From: Planctomycetaceae bacterium
GTDB lineage: Bacteria; Planctomycetota; Planctomycetia; Planctomycetales; Planctomycetaceae
Reading direction: 5' to 3'
Assembly: GCA_020426085.1 (NCBI GenBank)
Contig: JAGQQP010000017.1
Location: forward strand, 1 to 18,780
Length of the DNA stretch: 18,780 nt
A program made the translations under genes and the position numbers. Position 1 is the stretch's first letter, and the number at the start of each line of letters is the position of its first letter. The notes below the pieces were generated by a model. That model was not told the origin of the DNA. It saw only the letters and a program-made list of their open reading frames with translations, and made no database searches. Positions 13,160 to 18,780 of the stretch are shown here, one piece after another.

Positions 13160-16100
13160 TTAATCTGCCTGGAAGCAGAGGAGTTGTCCATTCTCCAGTG
13201 AGACGACAATGCTGCCATCGGCGTTGATTGCTGTTCCCCCCTTCACTGCCAGGGCGGGCAAGGCGTGCGACCAGAGATCGGTTCCCTTTTCAATATCGAT
13301 GGCGGTCAGGAAGGGAGCCTCCGGTTGTTCATCAGGATGGCCGGCGGTCAGCAGCACATCCGGGGAAACGATGAAGCTGGTAAACCGACGCTGCTGCTGA
13401 TCTTCCCAGAGATTCTTGCGTTTAAACGTTTCGCCTGTGCGTCGGGCGCGCATACTGAGCCAGCGGGCGACCTCTTTTTTCTCTTTGGGAGCCCCGGGAG
13501 GCAACGCTTCTTTCAACGTCAGGTTGGTAAACACGCTGCCTTCATAACTGGCATCGTGCACCAGTTCCCGGCGGTCTGCCAGAGTATGTTCAATGGAGAG
13601 ATATTTTCCGTACTCAGGGTAATAGGGATAGAAAGCGGTCCGGTACTGCGATTGCACCTCTGTACGAGGCGTATTCAGACACTTTAGTGACTGCAGATCG
13701 TAGCGGGCAATTTCATAGACGCCTCCTGCCAGAAAGCGAAGTTCGCCTTCATCGATATACAGGCTACCCTGCAGGCTGATTCCGCTGTTGACGGTGGGGG
13801 ATAAGACGCCGGAGGTATTGTTTTCCTGTTTGAGTTCTCCCGTGATGGAATTTAATGCGACCAGATGTGTGCCGTCGAAATGCGCGATCCCGGCAGCGGC
13901 ATAGAGCGTATCGTCATGGACGACGACACCCCCGGCGACAGGCCAGGTTGAGATCAGCTTTCCATACACGGGGATCCAGCGCTGTTCGGGGGCGACGCGA
14001 AATGACCAGAGCGGCTGTCCCGTCCTGGCGGCGAACGCGTAGACTTTACCATCGGCTGAACCTGCATAAAGACGGTCATTACTGACTGTGGGAGGGTAAT
14101 AGATCGCGCCTCCCGTATATTGTTTCCAGAGAAGTTTTCCCTGCATGTCATAGGCATAGATCACACCACTGCGGTCAGCAAGGAAGATCCTGTTCCCTGC
14201 GATCACGGGAGCCGTCAGCAAAGCTGACTTTGTCACCTGAGTTGACCAGGCGGAGTGGCTGTTTTTCGGGATGGCGATGTTCGTTGTCGAAGACTGATGC
14301 TCATCTCCGCGAAAAGCTGGCCAGGCGGCGGAACGATCCGCCAGCGGCTCTACGGAATCGAGCTGATCGGTAAAGACGGTACGACGTGGCGGAATGTCCC
14401 GGGCGGACGCCGCGGAATTTTTTTCTGGTCCCAGGCAGATGTGCCCATAGAGGGACAATTCACAGCCGCACATCCAGGGGCCCCAGTACAGCAGTCCGTT
14501 GGAGACGATGACGCCGTCCTGACAGGGGGGCCGCATGGGAGCGATGTGTTGCGCGGTGTCAGTGGCCGTTTCCAGCCGGACCGTGCCACCGCGTGTGCGA
14601 AAGAAAATACTGTCGACGCTGCCTGTGGCTCTGGTGCAGGCACGACGTGTGGGTAAAGACGCCAGCTTTTCTCCGGTAGCATAATCCAGTTTCATCCCGG
14701 TCTCTTTAGGGCCCGCTGCATAAATGCCGTCATTGCGGAGTACCAGCTGCAGGTTCCCATGTTCTTTTTCCCACAGCATGTAGCCATCGGCGGCGGAAGC
14801 GGAAACAAGGTGCAGACGCTGCGGGCCTGCAAAGAACAGATAGTCGTCGCTGCACTTCAGATAGGTCGTTGTTGCGTAACCGGTGACATAATGCTGGGCT
14901 TTCTGGTTGGAGCCGATGGACGCCAGTAATTTTTCATCACTGTTTTTCCAGAGTTGTTTCCCGGTTTCCGCGTTGAGACATCCCAGGAATCTGTCCGGGC
15001 AATAATAGAAGATGCGATTGTTTTTCATGCAGACGCCGCGGCTGTCGATGTAATCTTTTTCCTGGAAATGCCAGAGGATTTTCTGGTCCGCCAGGTTGAT
15101 GGCGACGAAAGTACGCCCGAATCCAAAGGCCTGCTTCGGATCGGAATAGTCGTGTCCTTTCCACATCCCCCACGGCCAGTGCCCCAGTCCCCGCCGGGCT
15201 GATTTTTGCGTGTCTACTTTGACTTCTTCGTTCCCGATCAAGGCATACAGCACGCCGTCCTGCATCCCCATCCATTTCCAGACAGGGCCGTCGGCCAGTT
15301 CTTTATTGATTTTGATTTCGTCACGAATTTTACCGGTTTCACTGTCGATGATTTTACAGGACTCATTGTCAGCCATGTACAAGGCGTCTTCGGTGCCGAT
15401 CATCGTATTGCGGTGAATCATGAAGCCTTCAGGCAACGGACGTTTCCAGAGTATGGTTCCATTAAACGCGTTGATGCACATCAGCGTATTCAGGATGGCG
15501 TTCTGGTTTTCCTTGTGAGCGATATGTCCAAACGCCTTGAAGACTTTTCCGCCCGCTGCGACGGAAACTTCGGGCATGGGAGAAAACTTCGGATCTGCCA
15601 GAAACTGCGTTCGGTAGGGAGAGCGCGCATTCTGATCGGTCGATTGCGGATTGTTGTCCGGGCGATGGTAAGGATGATTCCAGTAATCATTGCCGGAGGG
15701 AATCGGCTTTTTCAATTCCTGTTTCGAGAGATAAGCGATTGCCTGCGGACGTAATACTCGCAGGAGTTCTGTCTGAGAAACCTGCTGCTCTGCCGTTTTT
15801 TCGACAATGATGACATCCGCCAGATTACTGGCCAGTGCGAGAGACTGTATCGGGCCATGTTCGGCAAAGATCCGATTGCCGAGAAAGCCGTTCTGTTCAG
15901 CCAGTTGTCTGACGAGAGCAACGTCTGTGGCAGTATCAGACTGAAAGAAAATCTGGAACTCTGAATTGCGAATCATTTCGATTAAAACAGAGCCCTGCTT
16001 TTCTGGCGGCAGCCCGAGGATGACGCAAATCCCTTTTTGTGACGGCAGCTTTTCCAGGTGGCCAACTGCTGCCTGTGAGAGTTCCTGCTTCGGTTCTGCT

Positions 16101-16183
16101 TTTTCTGCAGCAGACAGAGTTACAACAAGCAGGAACCAGATTGATGTGGCAGTACAACACCATAGGTTTTTGCGAACAGGCAT
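13160..16183 (-). CDS. Exported PQQ/BamB-like beta-propeller with methyltransferase-like N-terminus
   Basis: The ~1007-aa protein has a signal peptide (LWCCTATSIWFLLVVTLSAA). A Rossmann-like section at about 50-160 (ICVILGLPPEKQGSVLIEMI, then later LRVLRPQAIAYL) resembles a degenerate class I methyltransferase. A linker with YWNHPYHRPDNNPQS near 167-182 follows. The rest is a long run of WD/PQQ-type repeats such as INAFNGTILWKRPLP, LNAETGKQLWKNS, AYDMQGKLLWKQYTGG and FAARTGQPLWSFRV, enough for one or two eight-bladed propellers. MCGCELSLYG near 571-580 is a conserved-looking Cys pair. It is likely periplasmic. The classic SAM-binding glycine motif is not evident, so methyl transfer is doubtful. 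Of two start codons I chose ATG 16183, because GGAGG (16190-16194) touches the earlier ATG at 16189 and sits 6 nt before 16183. Substrate and role are unknown. Confidence 0.88.
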   Translation of the reverse strand: MPVRKNLWCCTATSIWFLLVVTLSAAEKAEPKQELSQAAVGHLEKLPSQKGICVILGLPPEKQGSVLIEMIRNSEFQIFFQSDTATDVALVRQLAEQNGFLGNRIFAEHGPIQSLALASNLADVIIVEKTAEQQVSQTELLRVLRPQAIAYLSKQELKKPIPSGNDYWNHPYHRPDNNPQSTDQNARSPYRTQFLADPKFSPMPEVSVAAGGKVFKAFGHIAHKENQNAILNTLMCINAFNGTILWKRPLPEGFMIHRNTMIGTEDALYMADNESCKIIDSETGKIRDEIKINKELADGPVWKWMGMQDGVLYALIGNEEVKVDTQKSARRGLGHWPWGMWKGHDYSDPKQAFGFGRTFVAINLADQKILWHFQEKDYIDSRGVCMKNNRIFYYCPDRFLGCLNAETGKQLWKNSDEKLLASIGSNQKAQHYVTGYATTTYLKCSDDYLFFAGPQRLHLVSASAADGYMLWEKEHGNLQLVLRNDGIYAAGPKETGMKLDYATGEKLASLPTRRACTRATGSVDSIFFRTRGGTVRLETATDTAQHIAPMRPPCQDGVIVSNGLLYWGPWMCGCELSLYGHICLGPEKNSAASARDIPPRRTVFTDQLDSVEPLADRSAAWPAFRGDEHQSSTTNIAIPKNSHSAWSTQVTKSALLTAPVIAGNRIFLADRSGVIYAYDMQGKLLWKQYTGGAIYYPPTVSNDRLYAGSADGKVYAFAARTGQPLWSFRVAPEQRWIPVYGKLISTWPVAGGVVVHDDTLYAAAGIAHFDGTHLVALNSITGELKQENNTSGVLSPTVNSGISLQGSLYIDEGELRFLAGGVYEIARYDLQSLKCLNTPRTEVQSQYRTAFYPYYPEYGKYLSIEHTLADRRELVHDASYEGSVFTNLTLKEALPPGAPKEKKEVARWLSMRARRTGETFKRKNLWEDQQQRRFTSFIVSPDVLLTAGHPDEQPEAPFLTAIDIEKGTDLWSHALPALAVKGGTAINADGSIVVSLENGQLLCFQAD

Positions 16184-16582
16184 GGTCATCCTCCGTGGCG
16201 GTCTGAATGAAGCAGAGAGGTTTCTTCACATTATGATGTCAGGATTGGATTCCTATTTCAAAGCTTATTTATATGTCGATAGTAAAATTGTGATTGTGGC
16301 CTCAATTGCCGATCTGGTACTGTACATGGTGTGTACGAATGGGGTTTTCTACGAGTGAAATACGGAGGATCTCAAGAAAATTCCAAATATCGGCTGGTTA
16401 AAATGAAAAATGTGTGAACAATAGATGCAGCTAATTCGACCCGGCGTGCTGACTGTATCTTCAGGAATGAAATCGGAACTCACGCTGGAAATAAAGTTTG
16501 AGTGATGACAAGGGGACCTGTTTGAAGCTCAGACTCAATGATTCGACTGGTGATAGATTCCCATCACTGGCGGTATTCTTGT
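16184..16582. other. Divergent intergenic region (399 bp)
   Basis: This region separates the divergent propeller and membrane-protein genes and should hold both promoters. Features seen are the ribosome site for the propeller gene (CCTCC on the + strand, 16190-16194) and a small dyad GTACA-TGGTG-TGTAC at 16322-16336. Otherwise the sequence is AT-rich with no gene or RNA. Confidence 0.5.
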
Positions 16583-17923
16583 ATGAACCATATCTTACCT
16601 GATTATTATGTAAGTGAGGCAACATGGTTTTATCTTTCCCTGTTGCTTTCTCTGGCGGTCTTCTTCCGATTTGACCGAATCTTTTCGCTGCGCAATCTCG
16701 ATCTGGTAATGCTGCTTTCCATCTCACCGGGATTGCTGTTTTTAAGTGACCGACCGGTACTGGGGAATATCTGGCTGTTTGCAGGGACCGGTTTGTTCGT
16801 CATTCGGATGTGCGTTGACTGTTTCTTTCAGCGACGACCTCGAGGTGAGCAGAACCTCAACAGTTTCGGGATGGCGTTTCTGTGTATCTCGATCTTTGCG
16901 TTTTTCATCGTGCGCGTGTTTACGGAAAATCCTGCGCCGGAAACGATCCAGACTGTCAAGCAGGCAGACAGTCTGTTAAGCATGCAGGACTCAAAACAGC
17001 AGACACCTCCCGAAGCGGGGCCAACAGCCCGACTTCTGGCGGCGCCGGTCGTACCGCTCTCGAATGCGGTGGTCCAGGGATCGGCTCCCGTGACGAGCGC
17101 CAGTGCGCCCCTGGATCATTCCACTCTGGCAGCGCGGATCATGGCGATTCTGGCGCATGCCTTTGTGATTGTGGGTCTGTTCATCATCGGGAAAGTTCAT
17201 TTTTCTGATACTCAGGTCGGGCTGGCGATGGCGCTGTTGTATCTCCTGCTGCCTTGTACTGCCTATGATGTGAGTAAGGCGAACCACGTCCTGCCGGCGG
17301 CGTTGCTGGTCTGGGCGTTTGTGACGTATAAGCAACCGGTACTTTCCGGCATCTTTATGGGACTGGCCTGCGGCGCGATGTTTTTCCCGGTCTTCCTGCT
17401 ACCTTTGTGGGCCAGTTTTTATCGGAAGAACGGTCTCAAACGTTTTGTACTATCAGGCAGTGTGGTGGGAGCTGTGCTGTTGGGAAGCCTGATATTGACT
17501 TCCGTCGACCGGTTTTCCTTTACCCAGCAGACCATCGGTTCCATTGACTGGTCCGTGATTAAGTTTCAGGGCGGGCAGCAGATTCCGGGGTTCTGGAGTG
17601 CCTATGATTCGGCCTATCGGATTCCTGTCTTTGTGGTCTTTGTGCTGCTGATTGTCTGTCTGACGATCTGGCCCCGCAGAAAGAATTTAGGCCACTTAAT
17701 GTCGCATACGACGGCGATCATCATTGCCACCCTGCTCTGGTATCCACAACAGGGAAGCGTTTATCTGCTCTGGTATCTGCCGATGCTGCTGATGGTTGTC
17801 TTCAGGCCGCGCCTGCTGCATACAACACAAAGTACTGATGTGGATCGGAATCAGCAGGCAAATGAAAAACCGGTATCCCGTTTCCAGGACTCCGGGAACA
17901 TCGTCAGACATACCTCTCAGTAA
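16583..17923 (+). CDS. Multi-pass membrane protein, possibly GT-C-like
   Basis: The 446-aa product has about 10-12 hydrophobic segments. The first four lie within residues 1-115, among them FYLSLLLSLAVFFRF and LDLVMLLSISPGLLFL. They are followed by a ~75-aa Pro/Ala/Ser/Gln-rich loop, then the remaining helices including MALLYLLLPCTAYD, FMGLACGAMFFPVFLLPLWA and VYLLWYLPMLLMVVF. The tail is polar. The helix-rich second half with KANHVLPAALL and a re-entrant-looking LACGAMFFP recalls polyprenyl-phosphate-sugar-dependent GT-C enzymes (GT87/GT39 type). The early Asp-containing luminal loop expected of them is not clear, so this is a guess. ATG 16583 was chosen over 16538 because the extra 15 residues have no family look and no ribosome site. 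It converges on a GT2 gene, 45 bp away. Confidence 0.75.
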   Translation: MNHILPDYYVSEATWFYLSLLLSLAVFFRFDRIFSLRNLDLVMLLSISPGLLFLSDRPVLGNIWLFAGTGLFVIRMCVDCFFQRRPRGEQNLNSFGMAFLCISIFAFFIVRVFTENPAPETIQTVKQADSLLSMQDSKQQTPPEAGPTARLLAAPVVPLSNAVVQGSAPVTSASAPLDHSTLAARIMAILAHAFVIVGLFIIGKVHFSDTQVGLAMALLYLLLPCTAYDVSKANHVLPAALLVWAFVTYKQPVLSGIFMGLACGAMFFPVFLLPLWASFYRKNGLKRFVLSGSVVGAVLLGSLILTSVDRFSFTQQTIGSIDWSVIKFQGGQQIPGFWSAYDSAYRIPVFVVFVLLIVCLTIWPRRKNLGHLMSHTTAIIIATLLWYPQQGSVYLLWYLPMLLMVVFRPRLLHTTQSTDVDRNQQANEKPVSRFQDSGNIVRHTSQ

Positions 17924-17968
17924 GGTCGTAGCAGACCGGGAATGCCACGTTGGTCGTATTGACCGGAT

Positions 17969-18780
17969 TCAGGTCTGTTGTGAGAATTCCTGATCCTGAT
18001 CGGCTTTCGATGCGGCTCCCTGCTCTTTGATACACGACAAGAGGGGCATTTCATCTTCAGGACATTCAAAGTTGGTTTTTGTGTTGACGATGAACATGGG
18101 ACGCGCTCTGACCTGGTCGTAAATCCGTGTGACGTATTCCCCCAGAATCCCGATGCCCAGCGCATTGAGTGCACCGAAAAAGGAAGCGGTAATGGTCACT
18201 GAAGCCCAGCCGGGGATTGCCAGCCCGGTAAACAGTTTATGGTAAAGAACAAAACTGACAACCAGCGTACACACAATCGCTGACAGCGCCGCGATCAGAT
18301 AAAAGATGGTCAATGGCAGGAATGAGAAGGAGAAGATTGCCGTTTTAGCCAGCTTACAGAGATGGATGAATGAAACACGGGGCGTGTTATCGTAGCGAGC
18401 CAGGCGTTCTACGGTGACACCGGTTTGCCGATATCCCACCCAGGAACGTAAGCCTGGAAAATAGCGATCGCGATCGTTCAGTCTGGCAATCTGAATTGCG
18501 ACTTTACGATCGATCAATCCAAAATTGCCGGCATCCCGGGGGATGGGTGTACTTGCGATTAAATTCAGCGTTTTATGAAACGTATGAAAAGCCCAGCGTT
18601 TGATCACATTCTCTTTGCGTTCGGTTCGAATGGCGTAGACCACATCAAACCCAGCCTGCCACGCTTCCACAAAGTCAATAATGGCAGCCGGACTATCCTG
18701 CATATCCGAATCCATAATCACGATTGCATCGCCGGTCGAATGCAGTAATCCAGCCTGTACGGCGGCCTGATGCCCGAAGT
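17969..18780 (-). CDS. GT2 glycosyltransferase, GtrB/dolichol-phosphate mannose synthase-like (5' end outside window)
   Basis: The visible 270 residues are the C-terminal part; the start lies beyond the right edge. The N-terminal visible part, FGHQAAVQAGLLHSTGDAIV followed by IMDSDMQDSP, is the classic nucleotide-sugar/metal site of GT2 enzymes that load sugars onto polyprenyl phosphate. VYAIRTERKEN and RDAGNFGLIDRKV match the acceptor region of this subgroup (DxGxFxL...). Two membrane helices follow (FLPLTIFYLIAALSAIVCTL and a stretch around WASVTITASFFGALNALGIG), then GEYVTRIYDQVRARP, typical of GtrB-type proteins, and a charged tail. The enzyme probably makes a lipid-linked sugar used by an integral membrane transferase. 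The convergent neighbour is a candidate partner by position only. Confidence 0.95.
   Translation of the reverse strand, partial: FGHQAAVQAGLLHSTGDAIVIMDSDMQDSPAAIIDFVEAWQAGFDVVYAIRTERKENVIKRWAFHTFHKTLNLIASTPIPRDAGNFGLIDRKVAIQIARLNDRDRYFPGLRSWVGYRQTGVTVERLARYDNTPRVSFIHLCKLAKTAIFSFSFLPLTIFYLIAALSAIVCTLVVSFVLYHKLFTGLAIPGWASVTITASFFGALNALGIGILGEYVTRIYDQVRARPMFIVNTKTNFECPEDEMPLLSCIKEQGAASKADQDQEFSQQT

Noticed and set aside
13095..13160. Small TCAGG-CAG-CCTGA hairpin after the propeller gene
   Set aside because: The stem is only 5 bp with a 3-nt loop and an interrupted T-tract, too weak to call a terminator.
12230..15690. Similar YW-x-H-x-x-H-R motifs in the 351-aa protein and the propeller protein
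   Set aside because: Only a handful of residues match and the surroundings differ (HRREPDYSN against HRPDNNPQS), so common origin is not supported.
15206..15754. 182-codon + strand frame inside the propeller gene
   Set aside because: It is antisense to continuous PQQ-type repeats and has no ribosome site or family signal.
18455..18475. GCGATCGC-type palindrome
   Set aside because: A single occurrence inside the GT2 coding sequence is explained by codons and is not a repeat family here.

Overview
The window looks like chromosomal DNA of a planctomycete, probably a moderate-GC Planctomycetaceae member such as Gimesia. This is inferred from gene families and not proven by a marker. The pointers are an aspartokinase with four ACT domains, a very large PQQ/BamB-type beta-propeller protein with a methyltransferase-like head, a protein carrying a YWHHIMHRREPDYSN-type motif, and many secreted or membrane proteins of unknown role. 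No tRNA, rRNA, CRISPR array, transposase or phage gene was found.

Left third (1-6931): murG (lipid II synthesis) and lysC (aspartokinase) lie on the + strand. On the - strand follow a degenerate receiver protein, a stand-alone CaMKII-association-domain protein and an FHA protein, closely spaced like an operon. Then come clpX with a clear intrinsic terminator and a small SHOCT-type membrane protein. Four copies of a ~95-bp nested palindromic repeat sit in the intergenic spaces here: one before lysC, two inverted ones directly after it, and one before clpX.

Middle (6932-11930): a 700-bp stretch without a convincing gene is followed by a small cytoplasmic protein of unknown function, KDPG aldolase (eda), and a secreted protein built from two similar Ig-like halves. 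Two tandem tatA-type genes on the - strand follow, then a 440-bp spacer with a possible micro-ORF.

Right third (11931-18780): on the - strand are a 351-aa conserved-looking unknown and a ~1007-aa exported propeller protein. Diverging from these is a multi-pass membrane protein with a GT-C-like look. It converges on a GT2 glycosyltransferase of the GtrB/dolichol-phosphate-mannose-synthase type that runs off the right edge.

The two most interesting items are the repeat family, whose copies keep their pairing in the sense RNA of the flanking genes through a compensatory change and G-U wobbles, and the FHA / CaMKII-association / pseudo-receiver cluster, which may be a small undescribed phospho-signalling or scaffold module.
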